The translations under genes and the position numbers were made by a program. From Pseudoleptotrichia goodfellowii (lineage in GTDB: Bacteria; Fusobacteriota; Fusobacteriia; Fusobacteriales; Leptotrichiaceae), in contig NZ_AP019822.1 of assembly GCF_007990505.1 (NCBI RefSeq), positions 1,426,001 through 1,490,000 of the forward strand: 64,000 bases of DNA. Reading direction: 5' to 3'. The notes under the pieces were generated by a model. That model was given only the letters and a program-made list of their open reading frames with translations. It was not told the origin of the DNA and made no database searches. Shown piece by piece: positions 33,923-44,150 of the stretch; positions within the stretch are counted from its first letter, which is position 1, and each line of letters opens with the position of its first letter.

Positions 33923-34924
33923 CTACTTAATAACCTGCAATTTTCTATAATTATAATATATAGCTTTTACCAAATCATATTCAAAAGGGGAGTTCAAATC
34001 ACCGTATCTGAAATCTACTAGAGATCTTGCATTAAGTCCTGTTACTACAGGTCTTGTAAATCCGTAAATATTTTTATCAAAGATTTTCGTGTCGAAAAAC
34101 AGTTCCTTTTCAGCCACTCTTCTTACAACTCCCTCCATTGCTGCGTCAGGCAGACTCCCGATGGCATCTCTTATAGTGCTCGGTCCCAATACAGGCAGCA
34201 CAAGATACGATCCTGTCGGCACTCCGTAGTGACCCAGTGTATCTCCCATTGTTTCGATATTCTTTTTCAATCCGATTTTTGTAGCCACATCATTTGTTCC
34301 CAATATACCTACAGTTGAGTTTATTGCAAATCTTCCCAATGCATTAACCGCTTTTTTCGGGTTTAACTGCAACAACGAATTTATTGCAGTAGGTATTTCT
34401 TTAAAGTTATTATAAAAATTTGCTATTCCTTTTCTTATAGGCTGAGGAACAACTGCACTGTACACTTTCGATACAGGATAAGCCACTTTTTTATCAAATT
34501 GAGTATTGAAAGCATACATTCTTCTATTAAAAGGCTCCCATGAATCATCAATATTCATTAAATCGAACACTTTGTCGGAAATAATATACTGTTCATCCAA
34601 AACATCTATATTACTTGCTATTATTCCGTACTCATCTTTATCCGACAAAAAATAATTTACAGCATATTCTTTATTTTTGAATTTTTTATTTGTACTTAAA
34701 TTATTTTTTTCAACTTTATCTACGCTTTTTCCCGGTTCTTCTATAACTTCTCCGTCTACAAACTGAACAAAAGTATCGTCATTTACTTCTTCTTCAACCA
34801 TTTGAGTCAAAGTATTATTTTCTTCTGTGTAAGGCTTTAAAACTTCAGATTTTGCAGCTTCGGCACTTGTCGCCAAAATTAATAATGCCGCCACTGTCAA
34901 TAACTTATTCTTTTTATTTTTCAT
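33923..34924 (-). CDS. mlaA: MlaA (VacJ) family outer-membrane protein with no lipobox
   Basis: 333 residues. The C-terminal 200 carry the MlaA hallmarks: SWEPFNRRMYAFN, the NF-x-NN segment NFYNNFKEIPTAIN, FAINSTVGILG, and GHYGVPTGSYLVLPVLGPSTIRD. E. coli MlaA is an outer-membrane ring that removes misplaced phospholipids from the outer leaflet. Unlike that lipoprotein this one has a signal peptide ending TSAEAA with no cysteine, then about 100 residues of acidic linker before the domain, so it would be a soluble or differently anchored protein. Follows a secreted hydrolase by one base. No mlaBCDEF here. Confidence 0.9.
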   Translation of the reverse strand: MKNKKNKLLTVAALLILATSAEAAKSEVLKPYTEENNTLTQMVEEEVNDDTFVQFVDGEVIEEPGKSVDKVEKNNLSTNKKFKNKEYAVNYFLSDKDEYGIIASNIDVLDEQYIISDKVFDLMNIDDSWEPFNRRMYAFNTQFDKKVAYPVSKVYSAVVPQPIRKGIANFYNNFKEIPTAINSLLQLNPKKAVNALGRFAINSTVGILGTNDVATKIGLKKNIETMGDTLGHYGVPTGSYLVLPVLGPSTIRDAIGSLPDAAMEGVVRRVAEKELFFDTKIFDKNIYGFTRPVVTGLNARSLVDFRYGDLNSPFEYDLVKAIYYNYRKLQVIK

Positions 34925-34925
34925 A

Positions 34926-36224
34926 TTAATTTTCCTCCATTTTATCTACCATTAATTTAGCTACATCTCTGTGCCACAACACTCCTGTATGTCCTCCGAA
35001 AGGTATAATTACTCTGTTTGTAAAGTATTTATTTATATATGCCAGTTCATCTTCGTTAATTAATATATCGTTTTCTGAAGTTATAAATACTATTTTATCA
35101 CTGTTTCTTTCTATAAATTCACGGCTGTTATCCAAGCTGAAATCTTTTATAAACTGCTCCATCGTCAAGTCAGGGTATTTATACTTTTTAAGATAAGGAT
35201 AAAGTATTTCTTTAGAATATTCGTCAAATGATACCGACAGCCCTTCGTGAAACTCTTTAGTTACAGAATCAAATCTTTGATAAGATTTCTTATTAGACAG
35301 TCTTCCTATAGCATTTCTTCCACTGAATACTTCTCCCGCAAAGGTCATATTAGCCGAATAAAATCTGAATAGAAGTCCTGTCAACGCTTCAAAATCACTG
35401 TCTGTAAGCTGTAATTTCCCTAAAGTTGTATTCAGACTTGTAAAATCTATGTCGCTCAGTTCCAAAGTTTTGTCATTAATTATTCTTGAAAATATTCTGT
35501 CCAAAAATTTTTCCAATCCTGCAGCATTGTAAATACCGTTTTTTATTAAATATTTATCAAGCTGTTTTGTCGCTGTAAGAATACTCACCGGAGTATTAAG
35601 CAACAAAGATTTGTCTATTCCTATTTTTTTACTTTTACTGTCCAGTTCATGAATCAGTAGAGACTGAAATCCTCCTAAACTGTATCCTCCCACATAAATT
35701 TTTCCTATTTTCATTCCGAAACTTTTCTCTGTGGAAATTGCTTTTGCCATTAATTCATATAAATGAGGCACTTCATCTTTTACATATCCCGCATAATTGT
35801 TTTTACTCTGACTTACTATATAAGGCATTGTACTTGTAGAGCTGAAAGCTATTACATTATATCCTCTTTCATAAAAAACATTGGCAAGAAACATTGACAA
35901 TCCGCTGTTATACAATGATCCCGTTCCTGAAATAAGTATCATCAAAGGAGCCTCTTTTTTCTGTTTCCATACACCATATTCATAATCGCTCCATTGTCTT
36001 AATATTGCAGGAATAGCCTTATTAGCTTTAAATCTTTTCACAGTAGGTCCTTTAGCCTTTTTAAATTTATACCATTGATCGCTCGGCGTCCCCAAAACCG
36101 TCGATAATATAGCATTTTCCTTGTAAGGATAATCTTCGGCTATTTTTGAAATATCTGTTACTTCACCTTTCCCTATAATCGTCAATAAGGCAAAAGCCAT
36201 AATTAATAATACTTTTCTTAACAT
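34926..36224 (-). CDS. Secreted alpha/beta-hydrolase-like protein
   Basis: 432 residues with signal peptide (about 1-20). ISGTGSLYN at 98-106 looks like the oxyanion region, GGYSLGGFQS at 179-188 the nucleophile elbow (Ser182), ITSENDILI near 385 the acid, and GGHTGVLWH near 415 the His. The family is not clear beyond the hydrolase fold; large insert 200-330. Being translated just before MlaA (1-nt gap), it may act on outer-membrane lipids or envelope esters, which is inference from position only. Confidence 0.75.
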   Translation of the reverse strand: MLRKVLLIMAFALLTIIGKGEVTDISKIAEDYPYKENAILSTVLGTPSDQWYKFKKAKGPTVKRFKANKAIPAILRQWSDYEYGVWKQKKEAPLMILISGTGSLYNSGLSMFLANVFYERGYNVIAFSSTSTMPYIVSQSKNNYAGYVKDEVPHLYELMAKAISTEKSFGMKIGKIYVGGYSLGGFQSLLIHELDSKSKKIGIDKSLLLNTPVSILTATKQLDKYLIKNGIYNAAGLEKFLDRIFSRIINDKTLELSDIDFTSLNTTLGKLQLTDSDFEALTGLLFRFYSANMTFAGEVFSGRNAIGRLSNKKSYQRFDSVTKEFHEGLSVSFDEYSKEILYPYLKKYKYPDLTMEQFIKDFSLDNSREFIERNSDKIVFITSENDILINEDELAYINKYFTNRVIIPFGGHTGVLWHRDVAKLMVDKMEEN

Positions 36225-36242
36225 ATTTTCTCCTTTCGTTTT

Positions 36243-39200
36243 TTAAACGTCTACAGAAATCAATCTCGATTCCCCGATTTCTTTGTTCATCGTTACTCCG
36301 TAAAGTCTATGAGAACCTTTCATTGTTTCTTTGTTATGAGTTATTAATATAAATTGTGATTTCTCAATAAATCTGTTCAACAGTTTTACTATTTTTTTCG
36401 TATTTTCCTCGTCCAGTGCTGCCTCTATCTCATCAAAAAATGTGAAAGGACTCGGCTTAAACATAAATATTGCCATGATAAACGAAACTGCCAACATGGA
36501 TTTTTCTCCTCCTGACAGTAAAAGCAAAGTCTGTTCAGGTTTATTTTTGTATTTTACACTTAGTTCCAATCCCGTTTCCAGTATATTTTCCGAGTTAAGT
36601 AATCTTATTACTCCTCTGGCTCCGTTTAATATAGTTCTACACATGTATTCAAAATTTTTGTTAATTTCTTCAAATGCTACGGAAAATTTTTCGATTATTT
36701 CATTTTCAATATCTCTTATAAGTGTCAGCAGTGATTCTCTGCTTTCAGATAAATCCCTTTTCTGATCGACCAGCTCATTATATCTTGTATTTTCTCTTTC
36801 GTATTCTTCTATCGCTGCAAGATTCACACTTCCCATTTCCATTCTGCTTTTTTCATTCATAGAAAGTTTTCTTTTTATATTTTGAAGTTCCGTTTCATTT
36901 TCAATCATTTTATATTCGGGATTTTCTTTAACCGAAAGATTTTCAATATTTTCAAGTTCCCCTGTAAAATATTCCAAATCTTTTTCAGCTTTTATAAGGT
37001 TTTCCGAAACTTTTTCATGCTTATTCTTTTCTCCGAATATTTTCATCTCTATATCATTTACTTCCTTAATAAGTTCTCTTTCTTCATTTTCATATTTTTT
37101 TATATCTTTTTCGAGAACTTTTATCATTTGATTCAGATTCTCATTTTCAACATTCTTTTTCTGAATCTCTTCTTTTTTTTCGGAAATTTTTCTTTGAAAT
37201 TCTTCACTTAAACTATCTCTTTTTTTCTCAAATTCTGTCAACTCATTTTGCTCATTAATAAGTTTCTGATAATCTTTTTCGATTTCTTTATATCTGAGCT
37301 GATTATTTTCGGTTTTAACTTTGAGTATTTTATATTCCGTGTCAATTTTATTCAGTTCATTCAAATACTCTGTTAAATCTTCAAATTTTTCCAGTTCATT
37401 TTGTAATTCTTTGATTATTATGCTGTTTTTTATAATATTTTCTTCAGCATTTTTTACAATCTCTTTATTCTCAACTATTTTTTCTTTTCTTTCTTTTACG
37501 GTTTTTTCATTTTCGGCTATTTCATAATTCAAAGTCTCTATTTCTCTCTGTTTCTTATTAAAATCAGCAGTAAAACTGTTGTATTCTTCCAAAAACGCTT
37601 TATATTCATCTGATATTACTTTATATTCAGAGCTTTTTTCTTCTTTTTTCAGCTCTCCCTGTTTCAATCTTTCACTTATTTTAAGTGCTTCTTCATCCTT
37701 TTCCTTTAATTCTTTTTCTATTACGGCCATGCTACCGATAATTGTATTAAGTTCTTTTTTTCTTTCCAGAAACTCATTTTTACCTTTGTTTGAGTATCCC
37801 CCTGTCATTCTTCCTCTTGCAGTTATTATATCTCCTTCAAGAGTAACAATCCTGTCATTATAGCCTTCTTTTAAAAGTTTCGTTCCTGTTTCGATATTTT
37901 TTACAACTAAAGAATTTCCATAAACAAAATGTACTATTTTCTCAATACTTTTATCATATTTCACGATATTTCTCGCAAAATCTATTACGCCTTCATTTTT
38001 AGGAAGCTCATCCGTTATCCTGAACACTTTCACTCCGTCAATCGGTAAAAATGACGCTCTTCCTATTTTCTTTTCTTTCAGTATATCAATACATTTTTTC
38101 CCAATATCCGTATTTTTTACTACTATATCCTGAAAAGAGCCTCCCGACAAAGTTTGTACAGCTTCTTCGTAACCGTCGGGAATATTTATCAGATTTACAA
38201 AAACCCCGATTACTCCTTCATAATTTTCATTCAATATATATTTTATACTTTTCGCAAAAGTTTCATTACTTTCTATAACATTCTCATTCGCTCTTTTTTT
38301 TGCATTTAAAGTTTCATATTTATAATTCAGTTCATTTTTTTCTTTATTTAATCCTTCATATCTTTTCTGTAAAATTTCAATTCCGTTGTTTATATTATCG
38401 ATTTCTTTTTCCAGTTCATTTTTTTCTTTTTCTTTTTCATTTCTTTTGAGTTCAAATTCCTGCTTTTTAACATTAATGCTGTTAAATTCTTTTTCTGCAC
38501 TTTCTTTATCGCCGATAAGCCTTTTATTTGTATGTTCTGCAGTGCTTATTCTTTTTTCCAGATCTTCATTATCTGCAGTCGCTCTAAATTTCTCTATTTC
38601 AAAATCCTGATTTTCCTGATTTTTCTCTTTTAAATCGGCTGTTATTCTATCTTTCTTATCTTTCAGATCCTGTACTTTTTTATCGACTTCGTTTTTTTCC
38701 TTTTCTTTTTCGGTTAATTCCTTTGTTATACTTTCCAACTCTATTTTTGAACTGTCCAGCATCTCTTTTTTTTCATCTATATCTTTTTCCAAAACAGCTT
38801 TTCTTTTCTGTTTTTCGTTAGCTTCGGTTTCCAGATTGGAATATCCGTTTTTTAATTCTGAATATTCATTTTTAAGAGTTTCTATCTCTTTGAACATATC
38901 AAAATTTTTATTTTTTTCTATTTCAACTTTTTCATATGCCTTTTCTCTTTTTTCGTTGAGTTTTCCCAGATTTTCTTTTTTCACTTCAAGATTTTCCTGT
39001 ATTCCGTCAATTATACTTTTCAGTTCTTCTTTTTCCGAAGTATATTTTTTCCTTGCAATTTCTTTTTCATTTATATTGTATTCCAAAATCATGAGTCTAT
39101 GAACATCGATTTTTTCAGTATAAGTCTTATAAAGTCTTGCTTTCATTCCCTCATCTTTTAAATATTTAACTCTTGTTTCCAAATCTTTTTCCACATAAGT

Positions 39201-39773
39201 TATTTTTTCTATTTCACTTTTCACTTCTTTTAATTTCTTTTCGGATTCTTCTTTTTCAACTTTGGCTCTTTTTACTCCGGCAGCTTCTTCTATAATTTCT
39301 TTCAATTCTCTCGGATTGGAGCCTATAATTCTTTCCACTCTACCCTGTCCGATTATGGAATAAGCCTGTTTTCCTATACCGGTATCCATAAAAAGATTAT
39401 TTATGTCTTTCAGCCTTGCTTTTCTGTTATTTATAAAATACTCGTTTTCGCCACTTTTATATATCCTTCTCGTAATTTTTATTTCCGAAAAATCTATGTC
39501 CAGATAACCGTCCTCATTTTCAATAATAAGACTGACTTCAGCCATTGATTTTGCCTTTTTATTTTTCCCTCCGGAAAATATAACGTCGGAACTTTCTTTT
39601 GCTCTTATGTTTTTATAGCTCTGTTCTCCCAAAACCCACAAAATAGCGTCCAAAATATTACTCTTTCCGCTTCCGTTAGGTCCCACAATCGAAGTTATCC
39701 CTCTGTTAAATTCAACTACCGTTTTATCTGCAAACGACTTAAATCCTGCAAGTTCTAATGCTTTTAAATGCAT
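36243..39773 (-). CDS. smc: Chromosome segregation protein SMC
   Basis: 1176 residues. N-terminal head with Walker A GPNGSGKSNI (about 32-41). Coiled coil 165-500 and 660-1000, very rich in Lys/Glu. The hinge, about 515-640, contains GVIGVFVNLI...AVQTLSGGSFQDIVV...RGRMTGG. The C-terminal head has LSGGEKSMLAVSF and Walker B FFDEIEAALDE. Forms the bacterial condensin with ScpA/ScpB. ATG 39773 follows GGAGG. It lies in the middle of an envelope gene string, between the epimerase and hydrolase genes; the gaps are short (18-28 nt), so it may be cotranscribed. Confidence 0.97.
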   Translation of the reverse strand: MHLKALELAGFKSFADKTVVEFNRGITSIVGPNGSGKSNILDAILWVLGEQSYKNIRAKESSDVIFSGGKNKKAKSMAEVSLIIENEDGYLDIDFSEIKITRRIYKSGENEYFINNRKARLKDINNLFMDTGIGKQAYSIIGQGRVERIIGSNPRELKEIIEEAAGVKRAKVEKEESEKKLKEVKSEIEKITYVEKDLETRVKYLKDEGMKARLYKTYTEKIDVHRLMILEYNINEKEIARKKYTSEKEELKSIIDGIQENLEVKKENLGKLNEKREKAYEKVEIEKNKNFDMFKEIETLKNEYSELKNGYSNLETEANEKQKRKAVLEKDIDEKKEMLDSSKIELESITKELTEKEKEKNEVDKKVQDLKDKKDRITADLKEKNQENQDFEIEKFRATADNEDLEKRISTAEHTNKRLIGDKESAEKEFNSINVKKQEFELKRNEKEKEKNELEKEIDNINNGIEILQKRYEGLNKEKNELNYKYETLNAKKRANENVIESNETFAKSIKYILNENYEGVIGVFVNLINIPDGYEEAVQTLSGGSFQDIVVKNTDIGKKCIDILKEKKIGRASFLPIDGVKVFRITDELPKNEGVIDFARNIVKYDKSIEKIVHFVYGNSLVVKNIETGTKLLKEGYNDRIVTLEGDIITARGRMTGGYSNKGKNEFLERKKELNTIIGSMAVIEKELKEKDEEALKISERLKQGELKKEEKSSEYKVISDEYKAFLEEYNSFTADFNKKQREIETLNYEIAENEKTVKERKEKIVENKEIVKNAEENIIKNSIIIKELQNELEKFEDLTEYLNELNKIDTEYKILKVKTENNQLRYKEIEKDYQKLINEQNELTEFEKKRDSLSEEFQRKISEKKEEIQKKNVENENLNQMIKVLEKDIKKYENEERELIKEVNDIEMKIFGEKNKHEKVSENLIKAEKDLEYFTGELENIENLSVKENPEYKMIENETELQNIKRKLSMNEKSRMEMGSVNLAAIEEYERENTRYNELVDQKRDLSESRESLLTLIRDIENEIIEKFSVAFEEINKNFEYMCRTILNGARGVIRLLNSENILETGLELSVKYKNKPEQTLLLLSGGEKSMLAVSFIMAIFMFKPSPFTFFDEIEAALDEENTKKIVKLLNRFIEKSQFILITHNKETMKGSHRLYGVTMNKEIGESRLISVDV

Positions 39774-39800
39774 TTTTCCTCCATTTTTCTTTGTTACTTT

Positions 39801-40733
39801 TTATTTCTTTTCATATTCGGCATATTCTTTCAAGCCTTTTTCCAAAGAATATTTGTAATTCCATGAAGTATTCGATTTAAGTTTTGTATTGTCAAGTCTG
39901 GAATCTCTTATGTCTCCTTTTCTCGGCTCTCTGTAATTTGCTTCTTTTTTATATCCCGAATATTTTTTCATATAATTAAACAGTTCATTTATAGATGTTT
40001 TCGCATTTGTTGAAACATTCAAAGTTTTATTTATTACACTTTCCACAGCACAAACATAATTAGCTTCAGCAATATCTCTCACATATATAAAATCTCTTGT
40101 CTGTTCTCCGTCACCGTCTATAAATATTTCCTGTTCGACCTTCATTCTGTCGTTAAATATGGAAACTACTCCTGCTTCTCCGTGAGCACTTTGTCTCGGT
40201 CCGTAAACATTGGCATATCTGAATATAACATAATTAAGCCCGAATAAATCGTGATACATTCTAATATAATGTTCGCCGAAAACCTTTGTCAATCCATAAG
40301 GAGCGAGAGGTGCTATTTTAGAGTCCTCAGCAGATACACTTGTTTCAGGAATACCGTATGCAGCAGCCGTACTTGCAAAAAGAACTTTTTCGACACTGTA
40401 CTTTCTGCACATATCAAGGACATTTATAAGTCCTAACACGTTCTCATCGGCATCATAATGAGGATTTTCCACAGACACCGATACACTTACCTGTGCTGCC
40501 TCATGAAATACATAATTTATTTCTTTATTTTTCTCGAAAACTTTTTCCAAACTTTCTCTATCCCTAACATCAACTTCATAAAATCTTATATTTTTCAAAT
40601 GAGAAATATTTTCCTTTTTTCCGCCGACAAGATTATCAACTATTATTATTTCATAATTTTCTTTGTCAAATCTTTCAGCTATATGAGAGCCTATAAATCC
40701 TGCTCCCCCTGTTATAAGTATTTTTTTTGCCAT
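39801..40733 (-). CDS. NAD-dependent sugar epimerase (GalE/WbpP-like)
   Basis: 310 residues. Rossmann GGAGFIGSH at 9-17, catalytic Ser in FASTAAAYG (119-127), and YGLTK (Y146, K150). IDGDGEQTRDFIYVRDIA is the shared extended-SDR motif. Probably a UDP-hexose or UDP-HexNAc 4-epimerase supplying galactose-type sugars to the adjacent polysaccharide genes. 2 nt after the initiating sugar transferase. Specificity cannot be read with confidence, so no symbol is given. Confidence 0.9.
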   Translation of the reverse strand: MAKKILITGGAGFIGSHIAERFDKENYEIIIVDNLVGGKKENISHLKNIRFYEVDVRDRESLEKVFEKNKEINYVFHEAAQVSVSVSVENPHYDADENVLGLINVLDMCRKYSVEKVLFASTAAAYGIPETSVSAEDSKIAPLAPYGLTKVFGEHYIRMYHDLFGLNYVIFRYANVYGPRQSAHGEAGVVSIFNDRMKVEQEIFIDGDGEQTRDFIYVRDIAEANYVCAVESVINKTLNVSTNAKTSINELFNYMKKYSGYKKEANYREPRKGDIRDSRLDNTKLKSNTSWNYKYSLEKGLKEYAEYEKK

Positions 40734-40735
40734 GA

Positions 40736-42016
40736 CTATCTTCCCTTTCCGAAAATAACTATCGTTACTGTTTTTAGCAATACTTTCATGTCAAACAGTA
40801 TATCATGATGTTTTATATAGTATAAATCATATTGCAATTTTCTGTAAGCATCTTCCACACTGGCTCCGTAAGGATACATTACCTGAGCCCAACCTGTAAG
40901 TCCCGGTTTTACAGTATGTCGTAAATTATAATAAGGTATTTCTTTTTCCAATTGTTGTATAAAATATTCTCTTTCAGGCCTCGGACCGACAAAGCTCATT
41001 TCCCCTCTAAATACATTCCACAGTTGAGGAAGTTCGTCTATCCTAGTAAGTCGCATTATTTTCCCGAATTTTGTAACTCTGTTGTCATTTTTTGTCGCCC
41101 ATTTGGGACCATCTTTTTCCGCATCGGTAGTCATCGAACGAAACTTCACAATATTAAATTTTTTATTTCCTTCACCGATTCTCTCCTGAATAAAAAATAC
41201 GGGACCTTTTGACTCAAGTTTTACTATAATTGCAGCTATTAACATTATCGGTGCTACACATACTCCTATTAAAAAAGCAAAAAATAAATCAAGCAGTCTT
41301 TTAGCCTTCAAATTAAAGTTATTGTGGTATATTTCAAAACCGCTGTTTTCCAAAAACCATTTAGGACTTAAATGAGAAATCGGCAATTTATTTTCATAAG
41401 TTTCATAAAATTCGCGATAATTGTAATATTGCAGCCCGTTCAGTTTATATTGAAGAAGTTTATCCACAAATTTAGGTTCTATAAGCAGATTTTCAGTAAA
41501 ATCAACTATTATATCCGGTTTATTGACTTTGTAAATTTTCAATATAGTTTCTCTTAATTTAGGATCGTCTTCTTTAAGAAGTCCTAAAAATCTATACTGA
41601 CCGTCATTTTTTATACTGTCCGACAAATCTTTCGTATAGTCATTTTCTCCGACAAATATTATTTTCTGTTTTTCTACTACTCCCATTATTACTACATATC
41701 TAAACACAATCTGAAATATACTGATAATCCCGAACAGTATAATTCCTTCATTTAAGCTGAATATTTTAACAAAAGTAGTGATACACATGAGTATAAAGTT
41801 TATTACTATTACTGTAGCCATATCTCTCAATCTGTATTTCCCTACGGCTACATTATAGACATTTGCTATATAATAGGCTATCAGAGCCATAACTATTATA
41901 AGAGCATTTTTAAAACTCAATCCTCTGTTTATAATAAATAGTCCTAAAAAATACATTGCTACAGTTAAAAATCCGAATAAATAAGAAAAATTTCTTCTAA
42001 CGCCGCTTGCTGCCAT
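40736..42016 (-). CDS. Initiating polyprenyl-phosphate sugar transferase (WbaP/WcaJ-like)
   Basis: 426 residues from ATG 42016 (AAAGAGGAAG upstream; the ATG at 42034 has none). Four N-terminal membrane helices, a CoA-binding-like middle (KIIFVGENDYTKDL), another helix near 250 (FAFLIGVCVAPIMLI), then the catalytic domain: GPVFFIQERIG, FNIVKFRSM, RLTRIDELPQLWNV and GEMSFVGPRPERE. Transfers the first sugar-1-phosphate to undecaprenyl phosphate, so a second glycan is initiated here independently of the 19-26 kb locus. Confidence 0.93.
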   Translation of the reverse strand: MAASGVRRNFSYLFGFLTVAMYFLGLFIINRGLSFKNALIIVMALIAYYIANVYNVAVGKYRLRDMATVIVINFILMCITTFVKIFSLNEGIILFGIISIFQIVFRYVVIMGVVEKQKIIFVGENDYTKDLSDSIKNDGQYRFLGLLKEDDPKLRETILKIYKVNKPDIIVDFTENLLIEPKFVDKLLQYKLNGLQYYNYREFYETYENKLPISHLSPKWFLENSGFEIYHNNFNLKAKRLLDLFFAFLIGVCVAPIMLIAAIIVKLESKGPVFFIQERIGEGNKKFNIVKFRSMTTDAEKDGPKWATKNDNRVTKFGKIMRLTRIDELPQLWNVFRGEMSFVGPRPEREYFIQQLEKEIPYYNLRHTVKPGLTGWAQVMYPYGASVEDAYRKLQYDLYYIKHHDILFDMKVLLKTVTIVIFGKGR

Positions 42017-42071
42017 TTTTTCTTCCTCTTTCATTTAATTATTTATTTTTAAAATTTTTTCTTTGTTTAGT

Positions 42072-42821
42072 TTATTTTGTTTTCTTTAAAGCAATAATTG
42101 CATAATTTATAAAATAATATAACGACTTCAAAAACGATAGTTTTTCTTCTTTTCTGTATATTTCCCATCTTACTTTTGCTGCTCCTGCTTTGTTGCTCGA
42201 TCGGGAATTATTCAAAACACGGTAAAAAGCCAAATCTTCTTTTAATCCGTATATTTCTCCGGTTTCTTTTATAACTTCAAGCCACAAAACATAGTCTTCG
42301 TTTTTATTTCTTTCCTTAAAGTACCTTTTTCCCAGTTTTTCGTTATCAAGCATTACTGTCAAACAGCCTAAATAATTATTTTTCAGCAAATCCGTATAAG
42401 TAATTTTTTCTTTTATTATTATTCTGTTTATGGGTTTTCCTTCTTCGGTAACTCTTGTATACTCTGTACAGCTTATAGCCGCATTTTTTTCTTTCATAAA
42501 GGCTATTTGTCTTTCAAGCTTATTTTCAGCCCAATAATCATCGGCATCCAAAAAAGCAATATACTGCCCTTCAGCCATATCAATAAGTTTATTTCTTCCT
42601 TTTACCACACCTATATTTTTTTCGACAGTTATGACTTTTATCCTGTCGTCTTTTTCAGAATATTTTTTTACAATTTCATAACTTTTATCTCCGGAATTAT
42701 CGTTTATTATAAGTAATTCCCAATTTTTATAAGTCTGATTTATTACCGATTCCACTGTCCGACTTATAAACTTTTCGGCGTTATACATAGGTATTATCAC
42801 GGAAACTTTATCTTTTATCAT
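42072..42821 (-). CDS. Family 2 glycosyltransferase
   Basis: 249 residues, VSVIIPMYNAEKFI at the start, LLIINDNSGDKS and IAFLDADDYW with the DAD metal site. Basic C-terminus (IIALKKTK). Its start overlaps the end of the CDP-glycerol transferase gene by 14 nt. Part of the second polysaccharide locus. Confidence 0.92.
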   Translation of the reverse strand: MIKDKVSVIIPMYNAEKFISRTVESVINQTYKNWELLIINDNSGDKSYEIVKKYSEKDDRIKVITVEKNIGVVKGRNKLIDMAEGQYIAFLDADDYWAENKLERQIAFMKEKNAAISCTEYTRVTEEGKPINRIIIKEKITYTDLLKNNYLGCLTVMLDNEKLGKRYFKERNKNEDYVLWLEVIKETGEIYGLKEDLAFYRVLNNSRSSNKAGAAKVRWEIYRKEEKLSFLKSLYYFINYAIIALKKTK

Positions 42822-44010
42822 TTTTTTCTCCGATTTTTGATAAAATTAACTCATACACTCTTTTACAGTTATCTTTATCATTGTATTTTAGAAACTTATC
42901 TTTTAATTTTTCTGATTTTTCTTCGATTACTCCATCATATTTAAAGTTATTTTCGGAAATCTCAATTATATCCTTTACGCACTCCTCTATCGTGTAAGCT
43001 TCCTTTCCGAAAAGTTCGTTATCAAGATCCACATAAGAACCGACTTTTTCAGTATATTCTTTTTTATCAAACTGAAAAAATATAATCGGCTTATCAAGAT
43101 AATAAAAATCATAAGCAACACTTGAATAATCAGTTATTAAAATCCTTGCTTTCATCAGTTCTTTAGTTATTTCCGCTTCTTTAGGCAAAAGTCTTATATT
43201 TTTCCCCAACTTTATACTTCCGAAATTTCCCAAATAGTCGTGCATCAGCTGATGAATATATAAATTAAGAAGAATTCCTTTTCTTTCAAGGTACTCATTT
43301 AATTTCCCGTCTGTTACAAGTCCTGTTATATTTTTAAAATATTTGGTATCTTCTATTTTCAAATTTTCGGATTTTATCCAGTTTCTCCATGTCGGCATAA
43401 AAAGTATTTCATTTTCTTTAATTTCGGCATTATAAAGTTTATCATATCTCGGATAACCTGTTACAAATATTTTCTCTCCTTCAATATTCCACCATGCATC
43501 TCTTTTTATAACACTTTCATATTCCGAGTCACATATATTTATATCATAAGAACGTACAAGCTCTTCGGCTATTTTCTCAGTTTTTTTGTTCATTGCCATT
43601 CTCACTTTAAATCCTACCGTTCCGTGATTCAAAAATACTTTTATCGGCTTATAATGAAACCCCTTTATAAACGGCACGGCAAAAAGATAAGGCACTATAT
43701 CCGCCGAAATTGAATGAGAAAACAATACAACTTCCGAATTCATAAAATACAGATAATCTTTTACACTTCCTCTGATCAGCTTATTTCCCGGAATCTGCTC
43801 AAAAACGGGAGAATCTTTATTTATTACCCAATATGTTTCAACTTCTTTTTTTGTTCTTAAATATTCGTACATTGCTCTGCCGTTGTCCACATACAGTTCT
43901 CCTGCATTTCCGCCTATAAGCCATATTCTTTTATTTTTAAATTTACTTTTTGTAAAAGGGTACAATATACAAGCAAAAATCATATTTACAAGACATTTTA
44001 TTTTATCCAT
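42808..44010 (-). CDS. CDP-glycerol glycerophosphotransferase family protein
   Basis: 400 residues. TagB/TagF-type marks: FLNHGTVGFKVRMAM, VTGYPRYDKLYN, EILFMPTWRNW, LITDYSSVAYDFYYLDKPIIFFQFD. Enzymes of this family add glycerol- or ribitol-phosphate units in teichoic acids and in phosphopolyol-containing capsules or O antigens. In a Gram-negative the latter is expected. The ATG 44010 has no good ribosome site. A hydrophobic stretch (CLVNMIFACILYPF) at 6-19 suggests membrane association. Confidence 0.9.
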   Translation of the reverse strand: MDKIKCLVNMIFACILYPFTKSKFKNKRIWLIGGNAGELYVDNGRAMYEYLRTKKEVETYWVINKDSPVFEQIPGNKLIRGSVKDYLYFMNSEVVLFSHSISADIVPYLFAVPFIKGFHYKPIKVFLNHGTVGFKVRMAMNKKTEKIAEELVRSYDINICDSEYESVIKRDAWWNIEGEKIFVTGYPRYDKLYNAEIKENEILFMPTWRNWIKSENLKIEDTKYFKNITGLVTDGKLNEYLERKGILLNLYIHQLMHDYLGNFGSIKLGKNIRLLPKEAEITKELMKARILITDYSSVAYDFYYLDKPIIFFQFDKKEYTEKVGSYVDLDNELFGKEAYTIEECVKDIIEISENNFKYDGVIEEKSEKLKDKFLKYNDKDNCKRVYELILSKIGEKNDKR

Positions 44011-44150
44011 TGTTTTTTAAAGAAATCTATCAAATAAGATCTTTATTTCTGCTAATCTCAATTTTTCCGCAAAGCCCTTATTTTAAGATATCTTCTTTCC
44101 CTCCTTGAATTTTATTTATTCAAATCTATTCAATACACATTCTGATATTT

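Noticed and set aside
36882-39102. Several long plus-strand frames opposite smc and other genes
   Set aside because: Shadow frames of Lys/Glu-rich minus-strand genes (Phe/Ser/Leu-rich), no ribosome sites, no family pattern.
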